Below, one piece after another: positions 47,776-59,717 of a DNA stretch of 64,000 nucleotides (position 1 is its first letter; the number at the start of each line of letters is the position of its first letter). The notes under the pieces are model-generated. The model saw only the letters and a program-made list of their open reading frames with translations. It had not been told where the DNA came from and made no database searches. Origin of the DNA: Salvelinus alpinus (taxonomy: Eukaryota; Chordata; Actinopteri; Salmoniformes; Salmonidae); assembly GCF_045679555.1 (NCBI RefSeq), contig NC_092094.1, positions 35,170,430 through 35,234,429 on the forward strand, read 5' to 3'. The position numbers were made by a program, and so were the translations under genes.

Positions 47776-48293
47776 TCTTACCCTGTGTCGTTATAGGTAC
47801 TATCAATAGCATGCTTCCAGTTAGAATACCCAGCTTGGGTAAAGGCCTTGTCTGCGTTACCATTGGACCTAACACAGGACTTTCGATACAAGAAACAAAA
47901 TGCAGCATCTGCAGGAACCGAGTATTTCAGCCACTCTCTTCCTATGAACCAGTTGCTATTAAATTAACATTTTTGGACAGAAAACCTAGAGTAGGATTCT
48001 AGGCTGACCTGGGCTGGCTCCTCTGTTCCAAGATCGTCAAGAACAGTCAGAGGTGGTGGGGGCTGTGGAGCCATTATCCTGGTGGTGCTTGTGGTAGGGT
48101 GGATAGGCTCTGCACGCGGAGCTAGCTGGAGCTCGGCAGTATCATCACTGCCAGGCTTGACAGTGGCTTCAGTGGTTTGATGCTGCTGCTGCTCATCGCT
48201 CTCCTTCTGCTTGGCTTTGTTTGGGTACCTTGGCGAAGCCAAGTCCTTGGGAGTGGTAGATTCGAGCTTGCTAAATAGGGGCGGGGGGCACAA
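47776..48293 (-). pseudogene. TTF-type zinc-finger exon remnant (hAT/ZMYM1-like)
   Basis: A single minus-strand frame of about 170 codons is broken once, by a TAA at 47964-47966. The first part is low-complexity, rich in Pro, Gln and Thr (DEQQQHQTT, PQPPPPLTVL). The second part reads FNSNWF, WLKYSVPADAAFCFLYRKSC and DKAFTQAGYSNWKHAIDS, which fits the TTF zinc finger found at the N-terminus of hAT transposases and ZMYM1-like proteins. The frame ends at GGTAAGA (complement of 47776-47782), a good splice donor. So it may be one exon of a multi-exon transposon gene or of a gene derived from one. The remainder of the gene is not in the flanking sequence. Confidence 0.65.
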
Positions 48294-48366
48294 GTTTCAA
48301 CTGTGGCTAAGCCCCCTATTTCACCCTCGTGGATCCAGGCCTGGTTCTCAGCTGTTAGCAGCCAAT

Positions 48367-48438
48367 GGCTAGCAGTTTCTTACTGGCTAGCAGTTTCTTA
48401 CTGGTTAGCAGTTTCTTACTGGCTAGCAGTTTCTCACT
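48367..48438. repeat. 18-bp minisatellite, four units
   Basis: GGCTAGCAGTTTCTTACT is repeated at 48367, 48385, 48403 and 48421, with one substitution in each of the last two units. Confidence 0.97.
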
Positions 48439-48439
48439 G

Positions 48440-50186
48440 GTGGTAAAAACGGATGATTGGCATAATTTTTTTGTTGTCATTACTGAGTTATTTAATTACA
48501 CAAATAAAACATTAATCCTCGTAAACAAGTCATGGTAACCTCGTAAACAATTAATTTAGACCCACTGTTTATTTGAAACAGGCGTTTATTTGCTGAAAAG
48601 TGTGTCGTTGCCCGGCTATTAAAAGGGACAGGTGGCTATTTGAGACTCTGCATTAGTTGAAGCTTTATGGTATAAAAAATTCAAAGTGGTCGGGAGCCCC
48701 CTTGCAGCCGGGGGACCTAAGCGACGACTTATGTCGCTTATGCCCAGGACCGTTCCTGGATATATTAATAGAAGTGGGAATCTCTCTTCAGAATGCAAAT
48801 GCCTACATCTGTGGACATAATACAGCTAATTATTTCTGCACAAGCAGCTCCTTTTCAGAGGCAAACAAAAGCAGCAAAAAAAGGATGAAAATTCCTTTGA
48901 TATGGAGAAAAGAACTGAAGAGGCTTCAGGAAATGTTTGAAGGCACTTACAAAGCTTAATGAGATGCAAAAAGGAGAAAGAGGAAAGAAGCAATTACATT
49001 CTCACAATATCCCATTGCTATGTATATTTTCTGTGGTAGCAAAAATTGTAACATTTTCAGCCAAGGATAGTGACGGACCTATGGCTTAAAAATAAAAAGC
49101 TAGACAACCACGCAAAGAGCATAAGACTTGACTCCTATGTTTTCCATAGTCTCTCCATTGAGTGAGAGAGAGAGAGAGAGAGGGAGAGAGAGAGAGAAAA
49201 AAAAGAGTGTAATTCATATTCAAAGGGTGCATTGGGGAGGGTTTAAAGGAGGAGGAGGGTTTCGGGGGTGTCTGAAATAAAGAGCCTTTCATTGGAGGTC
49301 CCAGTCACACCCACACAGTTTTGAATATTCCAAACTTTGTCAGTCAATACTGAAGCCAATGACAGGTTCCAAGTCACATCCTACTAGTTTCACACAGTCA
49401 CTGGAGGTTCCTGATGGACCCGTTGGCCATGATAACAACAGCCATCACCATCAGGTGGGCTGAATCTGGGATGGAACTACGGACAGCTGGGGAAACAATA
49501 TATTTTCATGTGGGACACGAGAGGATATTGAAGGGGGGGGTTGATTTCTGCAAGGTTGTAGTTTTCACATCCTGATAAATATATCACATTTTGAGGCAAT
49601 GCTACAGTAAAAAATGTACAATAACGAAGTATGCAATGGGGATTTGTAGTTTATTGCATAGAATTGTATATTTTCCATAATTTAAGAATGAAAGCATGGA
49701 GTTGTGGAAGGTGGTACATTCTGAGGACAGGTGATAGAGTGGTAGCCAGGCCTAGCATAGCTCTCCTCCCATTTCCAGACAGGATGATGTGGGGGAGGGT
49801 AGAGGAGTGGTGACAGCCAGCCCAACCTCCAGCTCAGAGCAACACAATTCTATTTGACTGGAGAGCACACGGTTAGTCATGCTGTAAGAGATGGGAGCGA
49901 GATGGGCAACTCCATTACTACCCGTCTACTAACTTTACACAGCCAACAAAGAGTGATTGCGAGGCCCAATGAACCCTGACAATTAGTAATGACTGCGTTT
50001 CTACCTTGTCCCTTACCCAGCCTGCAGCATGTCTGATCTGCCCACTGAACACCACGTCAGCCAGACAGCCAGCACACAGGGAGAAAAACACTAGCAGCCT
50101 ACAGATTCTCTACCCAGTCTCACTGTATCAGGAGGGGAATGCATTTGGCTGATTCAGAATGCAGTCATGCGTAGGTCTTAATAATG
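48440..50186. other. Unassigned, with a GA microsatellite
   Basis: A (GA)n microsatellite with one GGGA interruption lies at about 49161-49197. The plus-strand open frame of 100 codons at 48657-48959 has no recognisable motif. No repeat family was identified in the remainder. Confidence 0.5.
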
Positions 50187-50188
50187 TA

Positions 50189-51656
50189 CAGTATCAGTCA
50201 AAAGTTTGGACACACCTACTCATTCATTTTCATTATTTTCACTATTTTCAACATAGTGAATAAATCAAAACTATGAAATAACACATATGGAATCATGTAG
50301 TAACCCAAAAAATATTATTTAAGGTATCCACCCTTTGCCTTGATGACAGCTTTGCACACTCTTGGCATTCTCTCAACCAGTTTCACATGGATTGCTTATC
50401 CTACGGTCTTGAAGGGGTTCCCCCAAATTCTGAGCACTTGCATTGGCTGCTTTTCCATCACTCTGTGGTCCAACTCATTCCAAACCATCTCAATTGGGTT
50501 GAGGTCGGGTGATTGTGGAGGCCAGGTCATCTGATGCAGCACTCCATCACTCTCCTTCTTGGTAAAATAGCCCTTACACAGCCTGGAGGTGTGTTGGGTC
50601 ATTGTCCTGTTGAAAAACAAATGATAGTCCCACTAAACGCAATTCCAGATGGAATGGCGTTTCACTGAAGAATGCTGTGGTAGCCATGCTGGTTAAGTGT
50701 GCCTTGAATTCTAAATAAATCACAGACAGTGTCACCAGCAAAGCACTCCCACACCATCACACCTCCTCCTCCATGCTTCACGGTGGGAACCACACATGCA
50801 GAGATCATCCGTTCACCTACTCTGCGTCTCACAAAGACACAGCAGTTGGAACCAAAAATCTCAAATTTGGACTCATCAGACCAAAGGACAGATTTCCACC
50901 GGTCTAATGTCCATTGCTCGTGTTTTTTGGCCCAAGCACGTCTCTTCTTATTATTTGTGTCCTTTAGTAGTGGTTTCTTTGCAGCAATTCGACCATGAAC
51001 AGTCTCCTCTGAACAGTTGATGTTGAGATGTGTCTGTTGCTTGAACTCTGTGAAGCATTGTTTTGGGCTGCAATTTGAGGTGCAGTTAACTCTTATAAAC
51101 CTATCCTCTGCAGCAGAGGTAACTCTGGGTCTTCCTTTCATGTGGCGCTCCTCATGAGAGCCAGTTTCATCATAGCACTTGATGGTTTTGGCGACTGCAC
51201 TTGAAGAAACTTTCAAGGATCTTTAAATGTTCCGGATTGACTGACCTTCATGCCTTAAAGTAATGATGACTGTCATTTATCTTTGCTTTTTGAGCTGTTC
51301 TTGCCATAATATGGACTTTTACCAAATAGGGCCATCTTCTGTATAATACCCCTACCTTGTCACAACACAATTGATTGAATCAATTGCATTAAGAACTAAA
51401 TAAATTCCACAAATTCCACTTTTAACAAGGCACACCTGTTAATTGAAATGCATTCCAGTGGACTACCTCATGAAGCTGGTTGAGAGAATGTAAAGAGTGT
51501 GCAAAGCTGTCATCAAGGCAAATGGTGGCTATCGCAATCATAAATTATATTTTGATTTGTTTAACACTTTTTTGGTTAGTTTTGATGGAGAAAATAGTAA
51601 AAATAAATAAAAACCCTGGAATGAGTAGGTTTGTCCAAACTTTTGACTGGTACTGT
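50189..51656 (-). mobile_element. Tc1-like transposon, 1.47 kb
   Basis: The ends CAGTATCAGTCAAAAGTTTG and CAAACTTTTGACTGGTACTG are flanked by TA at 50187-50188 and 51657-51658. A second, truncated copy of the same family begins at 62858. The terminal repeats are short compared with the 9008-10600 family. Confidence 0.95.
50380..51307 (-). pseudogene. Tc1-like DD34E transposase, broken
   Basis: An ATG at 51307 starts MARTAQKAK. A frameshift and a TAA in the helix-turn-helix (before LKVSSSAVAKTI, near 51216) follow. Then 184 codons are open down to 50662, with the linker KGRPRVTSAAEDRFI, the first Asp in [13 protein letters not shown] (near 50878), and the [11 protein letters not shown] block. 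The second Asp region (QDNDP, near 50605) is split by a frameshift, and the Glu is in [11 protein letters not shown] near 50490. The protein is nearly complete apart from these lesions. Confidence 0.9.
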
Positions 51657-51658
51657 AT

Positions 51659-52150
51659 ATTTTTCGGTTACATATAGACTACTACAGTATGTGATTTGAT
51701 TTCAGAACCAGATCTCTGTGTAAATGCAGATTGATTAACAGTCTGCACACCAGGCTTTGATTTTGCCTTTAACTGAATTAAGTACCCTCTTGATCAACAG
51801 AGAGTTTCTTGTGAAAATTATATATTTCTAGTTTGTCTCTCAAAGGCAATTAAAAATATCAATTGAATCACCAGCAGTAGTAGATGCTTCTCATCGAATT
51901 AAAACTTATGCCAACATCATGCTTAATACCACCTTTTATTTAACGCCCCATCGATTCTACTCCAGCAGGTAATTATTCATTAGGTTCCTGTTCGACTGAC
52001 ACTTAGCTCCTGGAACACGCCAAGGCTCTTGGACTGCACAGACTACTTGACTATAGACAGCCTCTAATTGCTCTTGTACCTGGACATATTTCAGCAGTCC
52101 ATGATTTGAAGTTTGGGAAAAAAACGAAATTGAAATGTAATGAGATTGTT
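51659..52150. other. Unassigned non-coding sequence
   Basis: Nothing was recognised between the Tc1 and the solo LTR. Confidence 0.5.
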
Positions 52151-52155
52151 ATGAG

Positions 52156-52532
52156 TGTCACGTTCCTGACCTGTTTTCTGTTGTTTTGTATGTGTGTGAT
52201 GGTCAGGGCGTGAGTTTTGGGTGGGCATTCTATGTTGTGTGTTTCTATGTTGGTTTAGGGTTGCCTGGTATGGCTCTTAATTAGAGGCAGGTGTTTTGCG
52301 TTCCTCTAATTAAGAGTCATATTTAGGTAGGTTGTTTCACTGTGTTCGTTGTGGGTGGTTGTTACCTGTCTCTGTGTTTGTGTTCTGCACCAGATAGGTC
52401 TGTATCGGTTTTTGTCACGTTTGTTATTTTGGTAGTTGTTTGTAGTGTTCACTGTTCTTTAATTAAACATGTTTAACACTAACTGCGCTGCATTTTGGTC
52501 CTCTCCTTCAACCCTGGAAGAAAACCTTTACA
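52156..52532 (+). repeat. Solo LTR, 5-bp target duplication ATGAG, variant hairpin
   Basis: It begins TGTCACGTTCCTGACC, ends AAACCTTTACA and is flanked by ATGAG at 52151-52155 and 52533-52537. TTCTTTAATTAAACATG near 52455 is the likely polyadenylation region. The hairpin arms near 52271-52286 and 52303-52318 read GGCTCTTAATTAGAGG and CCTCTAATTAAGAGTC: three positions differ from the other family members, and all three are matched by a pairing change in the opposite arm. Confidence 0.93.
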
Positions 52533-52537
52533 ATGAG

Positions 52538-53135
52538 AGTGATAACAGGATATTATTACTTCAAGGCTTCAATAGGTACTTGGAGACTAAAAGACGTCTC
52601 TCTCTCCCTACACTGAAGTGTAGATTATCTGGTTTTTGTTCAAAGTGAAAGTCACTAAACCAAAATGACAAATGATTTACCATTCATTTCTATTGGGCCC
52701 AACATAATCGAAACAAAACCAAAACAAACTGCAAATGCATCCAACAAGTTTGTATTCACAAGTTTGATGCAGTCATTGTGTGATAGGAATATGGGACCAC
52801 ATACTACACTTTTGACTTAATGTAATACACTATAAGTGAATTTGTCCAAATACATATTACACCTTCAAATGGGAGGATTAGATACATAAAACAGATATGT
52901 ATGAAATACCTAAAATAAAAGGTGTCATTCTGAATACTGTTGCCTATTTGATCTCAAATCCAAAATGCTGGAGTATAAAGACAAATTAAAAGTTTTAGCT
53001 TCACTGTCCAAATAAATAAGTAAGGGAGTGTATATTAGAATATCGCATTGACACCTGAGAACAGGAGCCAACCAATTACCAATCCATAACACAACATTAC
53101 AGATAGAGAAGATATGGTTTGCATAAATAAAATAG
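52538..53135. other. Unassigned non-coding sequence
   Basis: Nothing was recognised. Confidence 0.5.
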
Positions 53136-53245
53136 TTAATGGTCACATACACATATTTAGCAGATGTTATTGCGGGTGTAGCGAAAGGCTTGTTATCCTA
53201 GCTCCAACAGTTCAGTGATATCTAACAATACACAACAATACACAC
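53136..53245 (-). mobile_element. L2-like LINE 3' tail fragment
   Basis: It contains TGGTCACATACACATATTTA, GCAGATGTTATTGCGGG, TAGCGAAAGGCTTG and CTAGCTCCAACAG, the same order as in the other tails of this window. The CAAATCAAAT terminus is degenerate. Confidence 0.75.
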
Positions 53246-54369
53246 AAATCTAATATGGTATGTGTCTCTGCAAAGCACACTGAAAAAATGAACAATAAAT
53301 GCAATGCAACTGTTTTTTATGCCATCTGTGATGGAATCCATCGGCTTGGAGACCTATCAGGCAGACACCATTATTAATTCAATTCTGTCAATTAGTATAA
53401 TTGCAGTCTATTTAAATGCCACTCAAATAGTGCTAATTGATCCAATGTATTCAACATCCATTTGGAAATTGATAATCCCACCTCCAATTCCCGCCTCCTA
53501 TTTCATAGCCCTGCATTTAAAATTAAACAGAAGTGACAACCCATTGTCACGTACGCCGGTGTGGTGCAGCCCTCTTGGGACACACAGCCTTTCAACAGTG
53601 GAGAAATAGATCTGTCACCAAAGTACAGTATACAAACATAATTGTGTAGTCACTACACAATTGAGTTTGAGTTGCCAAGGTTCTGCCAAAACCCGATGGA
53701 TATATTGAATCACATCCATGTAATGTTGCTGGCCCCTTCTAATGTATTTGCACTTGATATTTCTCAAGGAAGAGATTAATCAGGAAAGGATGTTAAAAAT
53801 ATATTTTCTTAATTAAAATACATTAAAGTGTTAACGTGATTAATCAAATCACTTTTTTATGTTTCCACATGAAGGACAAAACATTTTGAAACATGTTATG
53901 CATTGACTGAAAAACATTGGTCTTGTCCGTGCCATGGTAAATCTAGTCAGGGAAATTGACAAGGACAATCCACCTTCAATTGAGCTACGCAACAAACAGT
54001 TAAAACATTGCTTTCTCTCTACAGCCTCCTATTTCCAGCAAATGTATTTGAGACATGAAATAACGAGGGGTAGAGATGCAACGAATGAATCTATCCTTAC
54101 AGACAAGTGCTCCCTAGAGCTCTCAGAGCTCTCCAAGCTGGGAGTGAGGGACCATGACACAGGCAGCTGTAGAGGACAAAGATGGGTTTCTGCAGTGACA
54201 AGAGGAGATCTTATCCCTGCATATACTGCATATCTTAGTCTGAAAAGAAAGTGATCTTACATACTGTTCTTGCTATGACACACATGCCATTAACTCAATT
54301 GGGTAGGAAACAATCGATAAGTTGCGTATAGAATTCTATCATCACTATCTAATTGTCAACTAGCCATGC
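53246..54369. other. Unassigned non-coding sequence
   Basis: No gene or repeat was recognised. The open frames at 53304-53609 and 53934-54254 (about 100 codons each) have no known motif. Confidence 0.5.
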
Positions 54370-54459
54370 TGAATCTTAAATAGCTTCCCTGAATCTCTAG
54401 AATTGATTATCAGTAGGTTTTCCACCACTGACATGTTGCAACCATCAGAGCAGCAGTAG

Positions 54460-55243
54460 ATGCGAGTACATACTACCTCAATTGTGCCGACCAACCAGTG
54501 CTCCCGCACATTGGCTAACCGGGCTATCTGCATTGTGTCCCGCCACCCACCACCCGCCAACCCCTCTTTTACGCTACTGCTACTCTCTGTTCATCATATA
54601 TGCATAGTCACTTTAACCATATCTACATGTACATACTACCTCAATCAGCCTGACTAACTGTCACGTTCTGACCTTAGTTCCTTTTTTTATGTCTTTGTGT
54701 TAGGTTGGTTAGGGCATGAGTTGGGGTGGGTAGTCTATGTTCTTTTTTCTAGGTTGTTATATTTCTGTGTTTGGCCTGGTATGGTTCTCAATCAGAGGCA
54801 GCTGTCGATCATTGTCTCTGATTGAGAATCATACTTAGGTAGCCTGTTTTCCCCATTTTGGTTGTGGGTGTTTATTTTCTGTGTAGTGTCTGTTCACCTT
54901 GCAGAACTGTTTTGTTTTCTCCTCGTTGTTATTTTGTGTAGTGTTCTGTTTTCAATTAAATTATGATGAACACTTACCACGCTGCATTTTGGTCCTCTTC
55001 TCCTTCACCAGACGAGAATCGTTACACTAACCGGTGTCTGTATGTAGCCTCGCTACTTTTATAGCCTCGCTACTGTATATAGCCTGTCTTTTTGCTGTTG
55101 TTTTATTTCTTTACCTACCTATTGTTCACCAAATACCTTTTTTGCACCATTGGTTAGAGCCTGTAAGTAAGCATTTCACTGTAAGGTCTACTACACCTGT
55201 TGTATTCAGCGCATGTGACAAATAAACTTTGATTTGATTTGAA
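54460..55243 (+). mobile_element. L2-like LINE 3' end, split by a solo LTR
   Basis: Before the LTR it contains CCGACCAACCAGTGCTCC and CAGCCTGACTAAC. After the LTR it continues CGGTGTCTGTATGTAGCC and ends GACAAATAAACTTTGATTTG. The uninterrupted version of the same sequence is at 57740-58131. Only the 3' untranslated part is present. Confidence 0.92.
54659..55026 (+). repeat. Solo LTR, 5-bp target duplication CTAAC
   Basis: It begins TGTCACGTTCTGACC, ends GAGAATCGTTACA and is flanked by CTAAC at 54654-54658 and 55027-55031. The empty site CTGACTAACCGGTG is present in the related LINE copy at about 57915, which confirms both boundaries. The hairpin GGTTCTCAATCAGAGG / CTCTGATTGAGAATC lies at about 54783-54830. 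Confidence 0.96.
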
Positions 55244-56899
55244 AAACATATTTTATGAAAATTCTCATGACAGATTTAGCATAAAGTATTGTGACACAGC
55301 CAGTTGGAAGGCTTATTACTGTATTTTAGCCTTTCAGTCAGAACCCTCTGTGACAGCTCCTGTCTGGGTGAGGCCTGTGAGTTATGCAGAAATGGGTACC
55401 TTTCAATAAACAGGAAATAAACATATTTTTTTATACAGTTCATAGGATAAGTAACTACACCAATGACTCCATGAGCAACATTTCCAGTTGTCTGACTTCT
55501 AATGAGTTTTCTGTCATTCTCAAACAGTGAAATAATTGGATATCAGTCATGCAAAACAGTAGACGTTCTGCCACATTGTTTCAATACAGCAATTTCCATC
55601 TATTCCTTTAAGGATTAATATCTTTATTAATGAGTATAGTTTTATTTTATATTCTTCTGGGTGTTTTGATTTGTTTTAACGTAACAATAACACTTAATGT
55701 TAAGTTGCCCCAATTACTATGTAACTAACACAGTAATAACTGCTAACATAGTAGTTACATAGGATATACATGTAATTAGCATGTACCTACCCAGGATCAA
55801 GCGGCTTAATGTAAAGTGAAACTCAGTAGGGTATAACCTTTATAATTTCTATGTATTTGCAATGTAACAACCTTTGCAGATAATAGGCTAAACAGGAGAA
55901 ATTAGGAGACAGGTTTAACCCTTATAAGTTACGTTGTACTTACAATGTAACAATCTTTATCAACCAACTCTGTAATTGCAATGTTACAATAGATATACAT
56001 GTATTTACAATGTACTCACACAGGAGCAAGGAACTTTATGTAAAGTGAAGTGACATTTTAATTACTTTGTTATTAGTGTAAGAACCTTTGCATACTATAG
56101 GCTAAACGGGAGAAATAAGGAGACAAGAGAAACATTTTCAGTTGGACTTTTAATTGATTTGACAAAGATTTATATTCACACAATTCAAATTCATTTCCCC
56201 ATTTTAGACTCCAAGCAAGAAATATTTTAGTTAGTAAAACATACTAACACAGGGTGGTGGTAAAGCTAGATAAGCACTGGCACAATGTCCTCACGTTTTT
56301 CAACTCGGTCACTAAACGTTACTAACTCATCATAAAAGTTATGAAACATTTATTTCATGTTATTTCACTATTTTGAGACTTACATTGCACATTACAAACC
56401 TTTATAAACATAAAAAATTAAGAGACAGAAATAGCAAAGACCGTAAAGTATGAAGATAGGCATAAACTGTTTCTCCAATAGAAATCCCAGATAACGCTTA
56501 TAGGCGATGTCATGTTGACGTTGGCTAGCTAAGCTCATGCGCAGTAACAGATCATTGGGTCTAACGGTCATCTCGCGGCAAACTGCGCATGTGCAGGCCA
56601 TCAAAGGCACTCTGACATAAAGTTGTTTTTGAAAAAAAAAATGTTTGTCACTTTCACCCTTTAGATTTCAAGAAAATTAAAAACTATGGAAGAATTTTTC
56701 ACTTCTCTCATTGACTTCTCAAATCCCAAATCCCGGCCTGGTCTGCTTAGTCTGTTTCGCAGGCATTCCCGGAGGTCCCGTGATGTTGAGCTTCTGGGTT
56801 CAGAAACTCTGAAAATAGCATCTGGCTTAAATTTTTGCTGCAGAGGAGAGTGTGAGAGGTTCGAAGTCAGTGTGATATCATTTCTTCTTCTTCTTCTCT

Positions 56900-57520
56900 T
56901 TCTTTTTCTGTATAGTTTAACGGTTGTTGGCATCCAATATGTTGCATTACCACCACCAACTGAACTATATTATAGATCTATTACACTTTGTTTTACAAAA
57001 TGGCAATGGGGAACTGAGGAAAAAAATATATTTATATATATATATATATTAATTACCCTACCAAATAACCCTATACTCATTAAAACCCAGCCCCTTATTC
57101 CACTACTTTAACCCTATCTGATCCTACCCCAGGCTAATGGCCTGAGAGGACAGGACACCACCACGCAACACACGCTGTAACTCTTCTGAAGTCAAAATCT
57201 CATACCCCCAAGTACTTATCTGCAGCTGCCAACACAACATCTATTGTCTGTGATTTACATTCCATTTCTGCGGCACAGTTGATAACCATTGCTATGAACG
57301 ATAAGAAGCCAACCTTACTGAAACATAAACCCCTCATTGGCCTATCCCTCTGTGCTGGCACAGATCTTCTATTCACTGGTATCCTCTCAGAATCCCTCAC
57401 TCTTGACCATCCTCCTCCACTTTCTTCACTGCCTCAGCATATGACACCTTCTGTACTACTTTAACTCTAGCAACCTCAACCTGCCCATCTCGCACCGGAC
57501 ACATCCAATCCCCAGCAACA
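56900..57520 (-). mobile_element. Possible LINE ORF1 fragment
   Basis: Minus-strand frames read KVVQKVSYAEAVKKVEEDGQ near 57480-57425 and KVGFLSFIAMVINCAAEMEC near 57320-57260. These resemble gag-like first proteins of fish LINEs, which coat the element's RNA. A frameshift lies between them at about 57420. The identification rests on remembered similarity and is tentative. A dense TA run lies at about 57035-57050. Confidence 0.4.
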
Positions 57521-57534
57521 TGTACTACCACATG

Positions 57535-58131
57535 GCAAGCGGTACCGGAGTGCCAAGTCTAGGACAAAAAGGCTTCTCAACAGTTTTTACCCCCAAGCCA
57601 TAAGACTCCTGAACAGGTAATCAAATGGCTACCCAGACTATTTACATTGTATCCCCCCCAACCCATCTTTTTATGGTACTGCTACTCTCTGTTTATCATA
57701 TATGCATAGTCACTTTAACTATGCATTCATGTACATACTACCTCAATTGGGCCGACCAACCAGTGCTCCCGCACATTGGCTAACCGGGCTATCTGCATTG
57801 TGTCCCGCCACCCACCACCCGCCAACCCCTCTTTTACGCTACTGCTACTCTCTGTTAATCATATATGCAAAGTCACTTTAACCATATCTACATGTACATA
57901 CTACCTCAATCAGCCTGACTAACCGGTGTCTGTATGTAGCCTCACTACTTTTATAGCCTCGCTACTTTATATAGCCTGCCTTTTTACTGTTGTTTTATTT
58001 CTTTACTTACCTATTGTTCACCTAATACCTTTTTTGCACTATTGGTTAGAGCCTGTAAGTAAGCATGTCACTGTAAGGTTTACACCTGTTGTATTCGGCA
58101 CACGTGACAAATAAACTTTGATTTGATTTGA
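57535..58131 (+). mobile_element. L2-like LINE 3' end with protein C-terminus
   Basis: It starts with codons for RTKRLLNSFYPQAIRLLNR followed by a stop (about 57560-57620), the same C-terminus as in the LINE at 43164-46005. It continues through the 3' untranslated region to GACAAATAAACTTTGATTTG. The block TACTGCTACTCTCTGTT...CTTTAAC occurs twice (near 57676 and 57840), an internal duplication of about 165 bp. Confidence 0.9.
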
Positions 58132-58728
58132 CCCATACAGTTAACACAGTGTGACTTCACTTCCTGGGGAACTCTCACATATACAAAATCGTTAAAAAAA
58201 ACAACTCATGAAACATTTAGTTAACTTTTTTGTTCAATATTTAGTAACGGACATTGTACGTTGGCACATAAAAAAGAAGAAAAGAAATAAGAAGACAAAA
58301 GAATGCTGGGCTGTCACCAGGAAGTGACATCATACTGACCCCTCACACTCTCCTCTGCAGCCAATGTAGAAGCCACATACTATATCTGTCTCTTAATTTG
58401 TTGTTTTTAAAGGTTTGTAATTTGAAAAAGTGCAATGTAAGTAAAAGAAATTAGTGAAATAACATTGTAAACTAAATGTTTCATGAGTTTTATGATGATT
58501 TAGTAATGTTAATTAACCGATTTGGAAAACGTGTTGACATTAGTCTAAAGCAGTGCCGCTACATTAGTGAATGATGGGGAAATGCTAGCTAGGTAGCTAG
58601 CTTTTACCGCCCTGTGTTTTTACTAAGTAAAATACTTATTGCTTTGAGCCTGAAATGAGCAATTTCATTTGAATTGTTTGCATATACACGTTTAAACTGA
58701 CAAATGTTCTCCTGTCTCTTTATTTCCC

Positions 58729-59717
58729 AGCTTCTTCACCTGTGGGATGGACGAGCCACTCGGCCAGCTGATGAAACTGTGGGTTTGCACAACCAAATCA
58801 TCTGCAAAAACAGTCAGAAACTTATCAGGGAAGCTAATCTACGTGCTCATCATCCTCACCAGGATCTTGATCTCACTGCAGTTTGGCATTGTAACCGACT
58901 TCAGTGGGCAAATGCTCACCTTCGATGTCCACTGGCATGCTGGAGAAGTGTGCGCTTCACAGATTAATCCCTGTTTCAACTGTAACGGGCAAATGGCAGA
59001 CAGCGTGTAGGGCGTTGTGTGGGCGAGCAGTTTGCTGATCACAAAGTGATCAGAGTGCCCCATGTTGGCGGTGGTGTTATGGTATGGGCAGGCATCATCT
59101 AGGGACAACAAACAAAATTGCATTATATCGATGGCAATTTGAATGCACAGAGATACCGTGACGAGATCCTGAGGCCCATTATCGTGCCATTGATCCGCCG
59201 CCATCACATCATGTTTCAGCATGATAATGCACGGCCCCATGTCGCAAGGATCTGTACACAATTCCTGGAAGCTGAAAATATCCCAGTTCTTCCATGGCCT
59301 GCATACTCACCAGACATGTCACCCATTGAGCATGTTTGGGATGCTCTGGATCGATGTGTCCGACAGCGTGTTAGTTTCCACCAATATCCAGCAACTTCGC
59401 ACAACCACTAAAGAGGAGTGGGACAACATTCAACAGGCCACAATCAACAGCCTGATCTACACAATGCGAAGGAGATGTGTCGCGCTGCGTGAGACAAATG
59501 GTAGTCATACCAGATACTGACTGGTTTTCTGATCCACTCCCCTACCGTTTTTTAGGCTATCTGTGACCAACAGATGCATATCTGTATTCCCAGTCATGTG
59601 AAATCCATAGATTAGGTCCTAATTTATTTATTTCAACTGACTGATTTTCTTATATGAACTGTAACTCAGTCAAATCTTTGAAATTGTTGCGTGTTGCGTT
59701 TATATTCTTGTTCAGTG
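58729..59717 (+). mobile_element. Tc1-like transposon, left end missing
   Basis: It matches the 28915-30383 family from the CAGCTTC(T/C)TCACCTG block in the middle of the transposase to the right end CTTGTTCAGTG. The left inverted repeat and the start of the gene are absent. It is inserted in the right arm of the long-inverted-repeat element. Confidence 0.92.
58745..59520 (+). pseudogene. Tc1-like DD34E transposase, 5'-truncated
   Basis: The first catalytic Asp is followed at once by a TAA (in the block that is TDESQF in the sister copy, near 58960). The second Asp is in FQHDNARPHVARIC at about 59223, and the Glu in MSPIEHVWDALD at about 59328, with 34 residues between them. The open frame 59118-59411 covers both. 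The helix-turn-helix region is lost. The VWDALD motif missing from the 28915 copy is intact here. Confidence 0.92.

Noticed and set aside
48367..48438. A CRISPR-like repeat array
   Set aside because: The 18-bp units are directly adjacent with no spacers, in an animal genome; it is a minisatellite.
48657..48959. A small protein of 100 codons
   Set aside because: No recognisable domain and no supporting splice or promoter signal beyond chance.
56686..57111. A membrane protein of 141 codons (leucine-rich stretch)
   Set aside because: The hydrophobic stretch comes from a TTC/CTT-rich run and the frame crosses an inverted-repeat arm and a TA microsatellite; no family resemblance.
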